A stretch of DNA of 64,000 bases from an uncultured Myxococcales bacterium (GCA_903924465.1 CAIYBN010000120.1:83949-147948); one strand, 5' to 3'; positions 43,639-53,035 are shown, counted from the first letter of the stretch. The notes: generated by a model from the sequence alone, not told the origin. Translations and numbers: made by a program.

Positions 43639-44562
43639 GTGAGCGTTGACGCCCCATCCAGCCACGAAGGCATCCGCGACGACCTGTTTGACCCGGCCTT
43701 TCTCGGTCGCGTCGAACAGTTGGCGTTGCTCGCCCGCCGCATGGCCAGCTCCGGGACGCGCGCCAACCGGCGGTCGCGCATCGTCGGCAGCGGCATCGAG
43801 TTCGCCGATCACCGCGCCTACACGCCCGGTGATGACCTGCGCAACGTCGACTGGAAGCTCTTTGCCCGCACCGAGCGGCTGAATCTGCGGCTGTACGAGG
43901 AGGAAGAGGACCTGTCGGTGTACTTTCTCATCGACCGCTCGACGTCGATGACCATGGCGCCGGACGGCGAGAAGACCTTGCTGGATCGCGCGTTGCAGGT
44001 GTCCGCGGCGCTTTCCTACATCGCGCTGTCCAACCTCGATCGCGTCGCTGTCGTGCCGTTTGCCGACAAGATCGCGGCGCCGATGCGGCCGGTTCGCGGC
44101 CGCGCGCAGTTCTTCAAGATCCTGCGCGTGCTGTCCGACGTGCCTCCCGGTGGGCAAACGGACATCCAGGCGGCGTTCGATGGCTGGCTCCGCACGCGGC
44201 CGCGTCCGGGACTGGCGGTGGTCATTTCCGATTTCTTCGACGCCAAGGGTCTCGGCGACGCGCTGCGCCTGCTGACCTACCGCGGCTTCGAGCCGATGGT
44301 CCTGCACTTGGTCGATCGCACACTGCTGGACGCCGATGTCCAGGGCGATCTGGCGATCGTTGACTGCGAAACGGGCGAGACGCGCGAGATCGTGCTCACG
44401 CCGCAGCTGTTGTCCCGCTACCGCGCGGCGTTCGAGTCGCTGGGGCACGAGGTGCAGCGCGCGGCGAGCGAAGTCGGGGCGCGCTGCTTGCAGGTCGATC
44501 TCAGCGTGCCTTTTGACGATGTCGTGATGCGGGTCTTTCGCGCCGGAGGCTTTCTCGGGTGA
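43639..44562 (+). CDS. DUF58 (VWA-like) protein
   Basis: A 307-residue protein begun at GTG 43639. It carries the DUF58 core GIEFADHRAYTPGDDLRNVDWK and a VWA-type MIDAS motif LIDRSTSMTM with VVISDFFD. No signal peptide or membrane helix. It is the expected partner of MoxR. Its TGA overlaps the GTG of the next gene (GTGA). Confidence 0.93.
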   Translation: MSVDAPSSHEGIRDDLFDPAFLGRVEQLALLARRMASSGTRANRRSRIVGSGIEFADHRAYTPGDDLRNVDWKLFARTERLNLRLYEEEEDLSVYFLIDRSTSMTMAPDGEKTLLDRALQVSAALSYIALSNLDRVAVVPFADKIAAPMRPVRGRAQFFKILRVLSDVPPGGQTDIQAAFDGWLRTRPRPGLAVVISDFFDAKGLGDALRLLTYRGFEPMVLHLVDRTLLDADVQGDLAIVDCETGETREIVLTPQLLSRYRAAFESLGHEVQRAASEVGARCLQVDLSVPFDDVVMRVFRAGGFLG

Positions 44563-46571
44563 ACACGCTGCACGTCCAACAACTGCTCACGAACACCAGC
44601 GACGTCCTGCGTCTCGCCGGCATCGTGGCGGCCATCATCCTGCTGCTGTACCTCCTGCGACCGCGTCAACGGCGGGTCGAGGTGCCGTTTGGCGGTCTGT
44701 GGCAGCGGGTGCTGGCGGAAAGCGAATCGCGCGTGGTGGGGCGCAACCTGCGGCGATTCCTGTCGCTGCTCCTGATGCTGCTGCTGGCGGGCTTGCTGAA
44801 CGCCGCGCTGGCGGAACCACTGTTCGGGCATCGCGCGGCGGCGCAGCGCGTGGAGCGGGCGCGGCCGCATACGGTGGTGATTGTCGACGTGTCGGCGTCG
44901 ATGCAGACCGAAGATGGCCTCTCTGGCACCCGGCTGGCTGACGCCCAAACGGCGTTGCGGCACTGGCTGGCGATGGCCCCGGCGCAGGAGGACGTCCTGC
45001 TGCTGGCCGCGTCGGGCCACGCGGAAGTGCTCGCGGGCTGGGGCAGCGACCGCACGACGCTGGATGACGGCATTACCCGGCTGCACGCCACCGATGGCGG
45101 GCTGGACCTGCGGCGGGCCATCCGCACCGCGCAACAAGCGTTGGCGCACCGTTCCTCGCCGCGGATTGTCCTGGTGAGCGATGCGGGACCGGCCGAACTG
45201 CCTTTGGACGCGACACCAGCGCAGATCCCCATCGAGCACCTGCGCGTGGGACCTGCGCGCGCGTGGGCGCCGGGTCAAACGATGCCGCCAAAGACCCTCA
45301 CGAACCTGGCGGTCGGCGAATTGCGCGTGCGGCCCGATCCGCTGGACCCGAGCCGCGGCACGCTGACGGTGCAGTTGCGCAACGATTCGGCTCAGTCGGT
45401 GGCGGCGCAGTTGGTGCTCGCCGGCAGCGACACGGCTTTTGACGCGGCGACTTTTGCCAAGACCGACGCCCTGCGGCGCATTGTGGACATCGATTTGCCC
45501 CCCGGCATGTCCACGCAAACGGTGCCGGGGGTGGAACTGACCGCCGCGCGCTTCGCGGTCCAGGTGCGCGGCAAGTCTGGCCTGCACGATGTGGCACCTT
45601 GGGATGACTGGGGCTTTGCGGTCCTGGCGGAACGGCGCGAGCTCGGCGTGCTGGTCGTGTCGGGTAGTGCGGATGTCGATCCCGCGGCGGGCAACCTCTA
45701 CCTGAGCGCGGCGCTGTTTGCGCACGGCAAGGTCAAGGTGCAACACGTCGCGGCGGCGGATTATCACCCGGAGACGTTTGCCGCGAAGGACCGCGCACGC
45801 CATGGCATCGACGTCGTGGTGCTGGATCAGGCAGGTTTTGCGCTGCCAGAGGGAACGCCAGGGCTGATCCTGTCGCTCGCCGGCGCACCGACGGAGACGC
45901 TGCGGCTGGCGGAGGGGCCGGAACTCGTTGTCCGCGACGAAGAGCACCCGGCGATGCGCGGAATTTCCTTTCAGGACACCAATTTCGACAAAGTGCGGCT
46001 GATTCCAAGTCGACCCGGCGACACGATTCTCGCTGTGGCGAAGCCGCACGGTGTGGTGATGGTGGCGCGGCAGGACGCGGTCCGCTCGATCGAATGGGGG
46101 CTGGACCTGCTGGAGACGGATCTGGGCGCGCGCTATGCCCTGCCGCTGCTCGTGTCCAACGCGCTGCTGTGGCTGGCGGGCCAGGAGGAGTCGTTGGTGC
46201 CGCCGCTGCTGGTGGGACGGCCGTGGGCGGTCGATGCGCCGGTTGATGCGACGTGGCGCTACGTGGAACCGGGACAGAAGCCGCGGCCGGCGCGGACCTC
46301 GGGTCGGCAGCTGCTGGGACAGAGTGAGCGCCACGGCGTGCACGTCTGGCAGTCCGATGGCGACCGACTGGTGGCGCGTGCGACGGTCCTGCCGCCGACC
46401 GAGAATCCGACCCTGCTCCAGCCGTGGGGGCCAAATGCCAGTACGTTGCCCGCAACGCTGGTCGTGGAGGAGCAGCCGCTGTCGTTGCCGCGCTGGAGCC
46501 TGTGGCTGTTGGCGGCGATGCTGGTTCTGGCCGTCGAATGGCTGACCTACCTGCGGCGGAGGACGGTATGA
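44559..46571 (+). CDS. BatA-like VWA membrane protein
   Basis: A 670-residue protein. N-terminal helices (LAGIVAAIILLLYLL and LSLLLMLLLAGLLNAALA) precede a VWA domain with MIDAS IVDVSASMQTEDG near residue 110 and IVLVSDAGPAEL. A CARDB-like and a glutamine-amidotransferase-like region follow, and a C-terminal helix (LWLLAAMLVLAVEWLTYL) with a basic end. This is the BatA/aerotolerance plan. It overlaps both neighbours by four bases (GTGA, ATGA), so the whole unit is translationally coupled. Confidence 0.88.
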   Translation: MNTLHVQQLLTNTSDVLRLAGIVAAIILLLYLLRPRQRRVEVPFGGLWQRVLAESESRVVGRNLRRFLSLLLMLLLAGLLNAALAEPLFGHRAAAQRVERARPHTVVIVDVSASMQTEDGLSGTRLADAQTALRHWLAMAPAQEDVLLLAASGHAEVLAGWGSDRTTLDDGITRLHATDGGLDLRRAIRTAQQALAHRSSPRIVLVSDAGPAELPLDATPAQIPIEHLRVGPARAWAPGQTMPPKTLTNLAVGELRVRPDPLDPSRGTLTVQLRNDSAQSVAAQLVLAGSDTAFDAATFAKTDALRRIVDIDLPPGMSTQTVPGVELTAARFAVQVRGKSGLHDVAPWDDWGFAVLAERRELGVLVVSGSADVDPAAGNLYLSAALFAHGKVKVQHVAAADYHPETFAAKDRARHGIDVVVLDQAGFALPEGTPGLILSLAGAPTETLRLAEGPELVVRDEEHPAMRGISFQDTNFDKVRLIPSRPGDTILAVAKPHGVVMVARQDAVRSIEWGLDLLETDLGARYALPLLVSNALLWLAGQEESLVPPLLVGRPWAVDAPVDATWRYVEPGQKPRPARTSGRQLLGQSERHGVHVWQSDGDRLVARATVLPPTENPTLLQPWGPNASTLPATLVVEEQPLSLPRWSLWLLAAMLVLAVEWLTYLRRRTV

Positions 46572-49372
46572 CGCGTTCCCGCCTGATGTGGCTCGGCGCT
46601 GTGGGCACGTTGGCGATCGTCGCGACGCTCGCGCTCGCCCTGCAGGCGCCGCTGCAATTGGCGCTCCTGGCACGCCGGGGCGTGGACTTCGCCGCGCCGC
46701 GGCTGCTGTGGCTCGCCGTGCTGGCCTGGCTGGTACCGATGGCCGCCGCGTGGTCGCTGACCGACCTGCCGCGCTGGCAGCAGGGCGTGCAAGTAGCCGT
46801 GCGCATGGCGCTGATCGCCTTGCTCGCCATCGCGATCGCCGGTCCACGTCTGTTGCACGAACGACCGCGGCGGGCGCAGGTGGTGCACGTCATCGACCGA
46901 TCCGCCTCGGTGCCAGACGAGCTGCTGCGTGCAGCGGAACACGGCGTGCAGCAAAGCGAAATCGCCGCGCGTGCGCGCCACAAAGACGCAGCGGAAGACG
47001 CTCTGGATGCGGGCGATGGCGCGGTGCCGCCGGTGCAGGTCATCGCTTTTGACGGCGAAGCACAATCGCTGCCGTGGCCGCCGACAGCCGTGACGGATGA
47101 GATCGCGCCGCCGACGATCGCCCGTCGGCCGGACTCGGAGCGCGAGACCGATCTCGCAGGCGCGTTGAACCTGGCGCTCGGGCTCCTGGACGGCCATAGC
47201 GTACCGCACGTGGTGGTCTGGTCAGACGGCGTCGAGACCCAAGGTGACGCGCTGCAATTGCTCGATGCCCTGCGCGCCGCGGGCGTGCGCGTGCACGTGC
47301 CCGCCCAGCCGGATTTGCCGCAAACGGGTGAAGTCGTCGTGGAGCGTTTTGAACTGCCGGCGAAAGTGCGCGCCAACGTGCCGTTTCCGGTGGCGATCGC
47401 GGTGGAATCGTCGGGACCGGCCAAGGTGCATTGCACGCTGAACCTGCCCGGCCAGCCGCCACTGGAGCTGGAACAAGCGATCGCGGCCGGGACGACACGG
47501 CTGGAATTTGGCCACGCGCGGCTCAAGGACGCGGGTACGCACGACCTGGAAGCGACGTGCCGGGTCCTCTCGGGCGCCGACCGTTTTGCCCTGAACAACC
47601 ATCTGCGCGGGCGCGTGGCGGTGCTGGTGCGGCCGAAAGTGCTGTACGTGGAAGGCGCCAAGGGTCAGAACCAGTACTTGGCGCGCGCCCTGGCGGATGA
47701 CTTTGACGTGGAGACGGTGGATCAGGACGGCCTGCCGCGATCGCTCGTCGGGCTCAAGCCGTATCAGGCGATTCTGTTGAGCGATGTGCCGCGCGTTTCG
47801 GCGTCGGGTGTGCCGCTGTTGACCGATGGCGATATGCGCAACCTGGAGGAATACGTCAAGAAAGGCGGTGGCTTGCTGGTCCTGGGCGGCGAGAACAGTC
47901 TGGGTTCGGGCGGGTATCAGGATACGTACCTCGACAAGCACGTGCTGCCGGTGCGGATGGACGTCGAAGCGACGATGGAGACACCGACCATCGCGCTGAT
48001 GCTCGCCGTGGACCGCTCCGGCTCCATGCAGGGCCCAAAAATGGAATTGGCCAAGGAAGCGGCACGCGCGACCGCGGAATCGCTGGCGCCTGATGACCTG
48101 ATCGGCGTCGTGGCCTTCGATTCGGAAGCGCGGCTGGCGGTGCGGCTGCAGCGCGCGGGCAATCGGTATCGGATTTCCACCGACATCGGCAAGCTGACGG
48201 CGAGCGGCGGCACGCACGTCTATCCCGCATTGGACATGGCCTATCAGACGTTGTTGACCGCGCCGGCGAAGATCAAGCACGTGATTCTGCTGACAGATGG
48301 CCAGGCGCCGCGTCAGGGCATCGATGCGCTCGTGCGGCAAATGAAGCGATCGGGCATCACGGTGTCAACCGTCGGCGTCGGCAGCGACGTGGACCACAAT
48401 TTGCTCGAAAGCATCGCGGATCGCGGCGGCGGGCGGTTCTATTTCACCGATCGGCCGGAGACACTGCCGCGGATTTTCGTCAAGGAAACCAAGCTGATCG
48501 CCGGCGAGAGCGTGGTGGAGCAGCGCGTACACGCCAAGCGCGCGCCGGGCTTGGGGCGCATCGATCTGCTGCGCGGCGTGCGCATCGAGGATGCACCGCT
48601 GTTGACCGGCTACCTGCCGACCAAGGTGAAGCCGGGCGCAGAGGAAATCCTGCGGCTGTCGTCGGGCAAGCCGCTGCTGGTGCGCTGGAAGCTGGGGCTG
48701 GGCAAGGTCACGGTGTTCACCAGCGACCTGAAGAATCGCTGGGCGGCGCAATGGTTGGACTGGCCGGGCTATCCGCTGCTGGCGCGGCAGACGGTGCGCG
48801 ACCTGTTGCAGGAGGACGTCGGTATGGCGCTGGACGTGCGGCTGGCGCGCGAGCGTGATCACCTGCGCGTGGCGGTCGACGCCTTGGACGAGGATGACCA
48901 CTACTTGACCGGGATGCTGGCGCGCGCACAAGTGACGCGGCCCGACGGTACGCAGGCGGAGGTGCCGCTCACGGAAGTGGCGGAGGGTCGTTACGAGACC
49001 GCACTGCCGCTGGCGGCATTGGGCCCCTACGACGTGGCCGTGACGCTGCGGGCGCGGGCCGACCAACCGGTGCTGGCGAGCGGCCGGGCGACGGCCGTGC
49101 ATCCCTATCCGGACGAGTATCGGCTGGTGGTTGGCAAAAGTACCGTGCTCACCCAACTGGCGACGGCGACCGGCGGCAAGTTGGCCAGCGGACCGGTAGA
49201 CTGGCTGGATGTGCACGGCGCAACGCACAAGGACTGGCAATGGCTGTGGCCGAAACTCGTGTGGTGGGCGCTCGGGCTGCTGCTCCTCGACCTGCTGCTG
49301 CGACGCGTGCGGCTGGGTCGGGTGCGCGCGGTGCGCTGGCATGCACTCAGGCTGCAGGGCAAGAAACGCTGA
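46568..49372 (+). CDS. Large VWA/glutamine-amidotransferase-like membrane protein
   Basis: A 934-residue protein. Three N-terminal helices, a first VWA-like domain with IDRSASVPDE near residue 110, a glutamine-amidotransferase-like domain with GGGLLVLGGENSLGSGGY, a second, complete VWA domain with DRSGSMQG near 482 and VILLTDGQAP, and a C-terminal helix (LWPKLVWWALGLLLLDLLLRR). Last gene of the moxR unit. The TGA at 49370-49372 directly meets the TCA stop of the convergent cobalamin gene. The 27.9-kb VWA protein is a shorter relative. Confidence 0.9.
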   Translation: MTRSRLMWLGAVGTLAIVATLALALQAPLQLALLARRGVDFAAPRLLWLAVLAWLVPMAAAWSLTDLPRWQQGVQVAVRMALIALLAIAIAGPRLLHERPRRAQVVHVIDRSASVPDELLRAAEHGVQQSEIAARARHKDAAEDALDAGDGAVPPVQVIAFDGEAQSLPWPPTAVTDEIAPPTIARRPDSERETDLAGALNLALGLLDGHSVPHVVVWSDGVETQGDALQLLDALRAAGVRVHVPAQPDLPQTGEVVVERFELPAKVRANVPFPVAIAVESSGPAKVHCTLNLPGQPPLELEQAIAAGTTRLEFGHARLKDAGTHDLEATCRVLSGADRFALNNHLRGRVAVLVRPKVLYVEGAKGQNQYLARALADDFDVETVDQDGLPRSLVGLKPYQAILLSDVPRVSASGVPLLTDGDMRNLEEYVKKGGGLLVLGGENSLGSGGYQDTYLDKHVLPVRMDVEATMETPTIALMLAVDRSGSMQGPKMELAKEAARATAESLAPDDLIGVVAFDSEARLAVRLQRAGNRYRISTDIGKLTASGGTHVYPALDMAYQTLLTAPAKIKHVILLTDGQAPRQGIDALVRQMKRSGITVSTVGVGSDVDHNLLESIADRGGGRFYFTDRPETLPRIFVKETKLIAGESVVEQRVHAKRAPGLGRIDLLRGVRIEDAPLLTGYLPTKVKPGAEEILRLSSGKPLLVRWKLGLGKVTVFTSDLKNRWAAQWLDWPGYPLLARQTVRDLLQEDVGMALDVRLARERDHLRVAVDALDEDDHYLTGMLARAQVTRPDGTQAEVPLTEVAEGRYETALPLAALGPYDVAVTLRARADQPVLASGRATAVHPYPDEYRLVVGKSTVLTQLATATGGKLASGPVDWLDVHGATHKDWQWLWPKLVWWALGLLLLDLLLRRVRLGRVRAVRWHALRLQGKKR

Positions 49373-49948
49373 TCACGGCGTCCACAACGCTTCCGGCTCG
49401 CCCGTCCGCTTGGCAATCCACCGGCTCGCGACAAAGAGCCAGTCGCTCAGGCGATTCAGATATTTCAGGTCTTCGGGCGCTACCACTTCGACGTGGGCCA
49501 GCTCGAACGCGCGCCGTTCCGCCCGGCGACACACGGTGCGCGCCACGTGCAGTGCCGCGCCCGTCGGGCCGCCGCCTGGCAGGACAAACGACTTCAGCGG
49601 CTCCAGCTCCTGGTTCATCGCGTCCATCGACCGCTCCAGCGCGGTGACGTCCTCGGCGACGATGAGCGGCTGCCCGGGCCAGCGGCTCTCCAGGCGCGTC
49701 GCCAGGCTGGAGCCAAGATTGAAGAGCTGCTGCTGAATTTTCCACAAGTCGCGGTCGAGCTGGCCGCGCGCTTCACTGTCCTGCGTGCGGGTATTCGCTT
49801 CCCGACACACGCCGATGCACGCGTTCAATTCGTCCACCGTGCCATACGCCTCGATGCGCGGATCGTCCTTTGGCACACGCTCGCCGCCCACCAGGCCGGT
49901 TGTGCCATCGTCGCCTGTTCGTGTGTAGATGCGGTTGAGCCTGACCAT
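49373..49948 (-). CDS. Cob(I)yrinic acid a,c-diamide adenosyltransferase (PduO type)
   Basis: A 191-residue ATP:cob(I)alamin adenosyltransferase. The N-terminal ATP motif is YTRTGDDGTTGLVGGERV, followed by the DELNACIGVCRE helix and the later KSFVLPGGGPTGAALHVARTVCRRAERR. It transfers the adenosyl group to cobalamin. It is convergent with the moxR operon with no spacing between the two stop codons, and family 1 copy D lies 10 bases upstream of its start. No other cobalamin gene is in the window. Confidence 0.95.
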   Translation of the reverse strand: MVRLNRIYTRTGDDGTTGLVGGERVPKDDPRIEAYGTVDELNACIGVCREANTRTQDSEARGQLDRDLWKIQQQLFNLGSSLATRLESRWPGQPLIVAEDVTALERSMDAMNQELEPLKSFVLPGGGPTGAALHVARTVCRRAERRAFELAHVEVVAPEDLKYLNRLSDWLFVASRWIAKRTGEPEALWTP

Positions 49949-49957
49949 GCAGCGATT

Positions 49958-50099
49958 CTAAACATGCTGACCGAATTCGGACACCAAATCTTTTTTGGTC
50001 ACACCTGTTGCCTATCGGACTGGGACCGCGAGCGTGCACCTCGGGTGGCACGCCGCGGATCGAAAACGTTTGATCTTGAACTTCAGTCGAAGTGTGTGG
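49958..50099 (+). mobile_element. MITE-like repeat, family 1 copy D
   Basis: The left end is CTAAACATGCTGACCGAATTC. The central hairpin keeps GCGTGCACC/GGT-GGCACGC with a changed loop. An ACCAAA/TTTGGT hairpin lies near the left end. It separates the divergent adenosyltransferase and MEMO genes. Confidence 0.75.
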
Positions 50100-50188
50100 C
50101 GGGGTCCGTTGCCGCTGCCCAGCACGAACCGTCGGCGCCGATGACGATTCCGGTTGACGCGGATCGATCCGCGACATTACGTGGACCC

Positions 50189-51562
50189 ATGATGCCCTCA
50201 CCCACCATCGTCATTCGTCCAGCAGCGGTTGCAGGATCCTTTTACCCTGCTGAAACCACTACACTTTCATCAAACGTCGCTTCGCTGCTGGCAGCTGCAG
50301 TGCAGCCCGATCCCCGCTTTGGCTGGCCCAAGGCGTTGATTGTACCGCACGCTGGCTACGTCTACTCCGGTGGCGTGGCGGCCGCTGCGTACAACGAATG
50401 GCGCCGCGGTTTCCGGCAAATTCGCCGCGTCATTCTGTTGGGCCCCGTGCATCGCGTCGCCGTTCAGGGCATCGCGCTGGCGGGTGCGGATAGCTTTGCG
50501 ACGCCGCTCGGACAGGTGCCGATCGATCGCGCCGACGAAGCCGCCCTTTTGACCCTGCCCTGGATCTGCCAAAGCCCCGAGGCGCACGCGTGGGAGCACT
50601 CGCTGGAAGTGCAGCTGCCGTTTCTGCAGAAAGTGCTGGAATCTTTCACCGTTGTGCCCCTTGCGGTCGGCAACGCGACGCCGCAACAGGTGGCTGAAGT
50701 GCTCCATCGCCTGTGGGGTGGTCCGGAGACGGTGATCGCGCTCAGCACCGACTTGTCCCATTTCCATTCTCAGGAGGACGCGGTCGCCTTGGACGGCCAG
50801 ACAGCGGAGCGGATCCTGGCGCTGCGCCACGACATCCAGCACGACGAGGCCTGTGGCGCGACGCCGCTCAACGGCCTGCTGCTCGCGGCGCACCGACATC
50901 GTTTGGCCATCCGCCGTGTCGCGCAATGCACGTCGGGCGACACGGCTGGCGACCCCCACCGGGTCGTGGGCTATGGCGCGTTCGCGTTGGAGGAGCCGGC
51001 CATCATCGGCACCCAGCCGGGGCAGCGGCTCGTCGCACTGGCACGGCAGACGATCGCCCACCACTTGGGCATGGCACCGCCGCCGCACGCGGAGGACTGG
51101 TGGCTACAGGCAACCGGCGCGACCTTCGTCACCTTGAAACTGCACGGGGCGCTGCGAGGCTGCATCGGGACGCTGGAAGCGCGCTGGCCCTTGGGACAGG
51201 ATCTGATGGCGAATGCCCAACACGCCGCCTTTGACGATCCGCGTTTTCTGCCGGTGGAGGCGGACGAGTGGCCCGCCATCCGCGTCGAGGTCTCCGTCTT
51301 GTCGGCGCCGCAGCCCTTGGTGTTCGCGTCGGAAGCGGACTTGCTCGCGCAACTGCGCCCGCGCGTCGACGGCCTGATCCTGGAGTGCCGAGGGCGGCGC
51401 GGCACGTTTTTGCCGCAGGTTTGGGAGGACCTGCCAGACAAGCGCCAATTCCTCCATCACCTGTTGGACAAAGCCGGGCTACCAGAAGACACCGAGCTGA
51501 TGCGATGCCGGCTATTGCGCTATCAGGTCGCCAAGTTCGGCGAAGACGAGGTGCAATCGTGA
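50189..51562 (+). CDS. AmmeMemoRadiSam system B-A fusion (MEMO-AMMECR1)
   Basis: A 457-residue fusion. Residues 1-270 are a MEMO domain (VAGSFYPAE, VPHAGYVYSGG, HSLEVQLPFLQ, STDLSHFH), the AmmeMemoRadiSam system protein B. Residues 275-457 are an AMMECR1 domain (TFVTLKLHGALRGCIGTLE, DPRFLPV, EVSVLSAPQPL), system protein A. The radical SAM component follows with a four-base overlap. The pathway product is not known. Start: tandem ATGs at 50189 and 50192; an upstream in-frame ATG at 50141 is possible. TTGACG (50154) with CATTAC (50175) upstream is a weak promoter that would leave almost no leader. Confidence 0.92.
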   Translation: MMPSPTIVIRPAAVAGSFYPAETTTLSSNVASLLAAAVQPDPRFGWPKALIVPHAGYVYSGGVAAAAYNEWRRGFRQIRRVILLGPVHRVAVQGIALAGADSFATPLGQVPIDRADEAALLTLPWICQSPEAHAWEHSLEVQLPFLQKVLESFTVVPLAVGNATPQQVAEVLHRLWGGPETVIALSTDLSHFHSQEDAVALDGQTAERILALRHDIQHDEACGATPLNGLLLAAHRHRLAIRRVAQCTSGDTAGDPHRVVGYGAFALEEPAIIGTQPGQRLVALARQTIAHHLGMAPPPHAEDWWLQATGATFVTLKLHGALRGCIGTLEARWPLGQDLMANAQHAAFDDPRFLPVEADEWPAIRVEVSVLSAPQPLVFASEADLLAQLRPRVDGLILECRGRRGTFLPQVWEDLPDKRQFLHHLLDKAGLPEDTELMRCRLLRYQVAKFGEDEVQS

Positions 51563-52635
51563 ACGATCACCCCGCGAGCTGGTGGCACCCGCTTGCGGAC
51601 GGTCGCATCCAATGCGATTTGTGTCCACGTGACTGCAAGTTGCATGAAGGCCAACGCGGCGCCTGCTTCGTCCGGCAAATGACCGCGGGCCAGATGGTGC
51701 TCACAACTTGGGGTCGCTCATCCGGATTTTGCGTCGACCCCATCGAGAAGAAGCCGCTCAACCACTTCCTGCCCGGCAGCAGCGTGCTGTCCTTTGGCAC
51801 GGTAGGCTGCAACCTCTCCTGCCGCTTCTGCCAGAACTGGGACATTTCGCGATCGCGACAGATGGACAGTTTGATGGCGATCGCCACGCCGGAGATGATC
51901 GCCGACGAAGCCGTTCGTTTGGATTGCCAGTCCGTCGCTTTCACCTACAACGACCCCGTGATCTTTGCTGAATACGCGATGGACGTCGCCGACGCATGTC
52001 ACGCGGTCGGGGTTCAGACCGTAGCGGTAACAGCAGGTTACATCCATCCCGAGGCGCGAGCAGCGTTCTTTGCCAAGATGGATGCGGCCAACGTCGACTT
52101 GAAGGCCTTCACGGACGCGTTCTATGTGCGTGAATCGGCGGCGCACCTTCAGCCGGTCCTGGATACCCTGCGCTATCTGGTACGCGAAACGCACGTCTGG
52201 ACGGAGATCACGACGCTGCTGATCCCTGGCAGCAACGATTCGGACGCCGAAATCAAGGCTGAGTGCCAATGGATCCTGAACGATCTGGGCGCGGACGTGC
52301 CGCTCCACTTTTCCGCATTCCACCCGGCTCACAAGGTGACGGAAGTCCCGTCCACGCCACTGGAAACGCTCTTGCGGGCGAGAGAGATCGCCCAGACCGT
52401 CGGTTTGCGCTACGTCTACACAGGAAATGTGCGCGACTTGAATAGCGCCTCGACGCAGTGTCCACAATGCGGCACTGCTGTGATCGTTCGCGATGGCTAC
52501 GATGTCGCGCGCTATCAGTTGACCGAAGACGGCGCGTGCACACGGTGCGGATGCCAAATCCCGGGGCGATTTCGTCGATTCCACGGCGCATTTGGCAACC
52601 GCAGACTGCCCAGCGCACTCGGCCAAATTCTCTGA
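51559..52635 (+). CDS. AmmeMemoRadiSam system radical SAM enzyme
   Basis: A 358-residue radical SAM protein begun at GTG 51559, overlapping the previous TGA. The SAM cluster Cys are C84, C88 and C91 (CNLSCRFC). The N-terminus has CDLCPRDCKLHEGQRGAC, typical of this family and of pyruvate-formate-lyase-activating-like enzymes. The C-terminus has two further CxxC pairs (CPQCG and CTRCGC) that look like a zinc ribbon. LNHFLPGSSVLSFGTVGCN is the family's signature. It is coupled to the MEMO-AMMECR1 fusion. Confidence 0.94.
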   Translation: MNDHPASWWHPLADGRIQCDLCPRDCKLHEGQRGACFVRQMTAGQMVLTTWGRSSGFCVDPIEKKPLNHFLPGSSVLSFGTVGCNLSCRFCQNWDISRSRQMDSLMAIATPEMIADEAVRLDCQSVAFTYNDPVIFAEYAMDVADACHAVGVQTVAVTAGYIHPEARAAFFAKMDAANVDLKAFTDAFYVRESAAHLQPVLDTLRYLVRETHVWTEITTLLIPGSNDSDAEIKAECQWILNDLGADVPLHFSAFHPAHKVTEVPSTPLETLLRAREIAQTVGLRYVYTGNVRDLNSASTQCPQCGTAVIVRDGYDVARYQLTEDGACTRCGCQIPGRFRRFHGAFGNRRLPSALGQIL

Positions 52636-52755
52636 ATGCGCGTCGACGGGTCTCACCCCGGCACCCCACATCGCCGAATGGCACGCTTCAGCCGTTCACA
52701 AAACCGTTGCACATTTCTTCACACTACCCCCTTCACCAAGCGTTTAGAGCCATGC

Positions 52756-52761
52756 TATAGT
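52756..52761 (+). promoter_or_regulatory. Extended -10 promoter for the winged-helix gene
   Basis: TATAGT (52756-52761) preceded by TGC (extended -10), with TTCACC 18 bases further upstream as a weak -35. It lies about 58 bases before the ATG at 52820. Confidence 0.55.
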
Positions 52762-52819
52762 GCGCTCGCTTGCTGTGCGGACAGCAGGTCACCAGCCCCA
52801 ACTGATGGAGATTGACACC

Positions 52820-53035
52820 ATGCCCAAGACCAAAGGCACTGCCGCAGAATTCATCATGAATCTGTTGCGCGCTCACCCCGACTATGAAATGCAAGTTTCC
52901 GATATCTATGAGGAAGGAGATCACCGTTGGACCAAAGCCAACATCTCCAACGCCCTGACGCGCTTGTTGGACAAAGGTCTGATCACGCGGACGGTCGACC
53001 CCAATCGGGCCGCTTGGTGGACGATCGCCGACTAG
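52820..53035 (+). CDS. Small winged-helix protein
   Basis: A 71-residue protein. The ATG at 52820 has GGAG ten bases upstream; earlier in-frame starts lack this. The sequence fits a minimal winged helix: QVSDIYEEGDHRW, then a recognition-type helix KANISNALTRLLDKGLITR and a wing DPNRAAWWTIAD. It should bind DNA or act as a protein-interaction module. It has a good promoter of its own and no coupled gene. Confidence 0.8.
   Translation: MPKTKGTAAEFIMNLLRAHPDYEMQVSDIYEEGDHRWTKANISNALTRLLDKGLITRTVDPNRAAWWTIAD

Noticed and set aside
49963..50099. Conserved peptide frame inside family 1 repeats (SDWDRERAP..VARRGS..)
   Set aside because: The same frame is open in most copies, but it is explained by sequence similarity of the repeat; there is no consistent start codon or ribosome site, and changes fit hairpin pairing better than codons.
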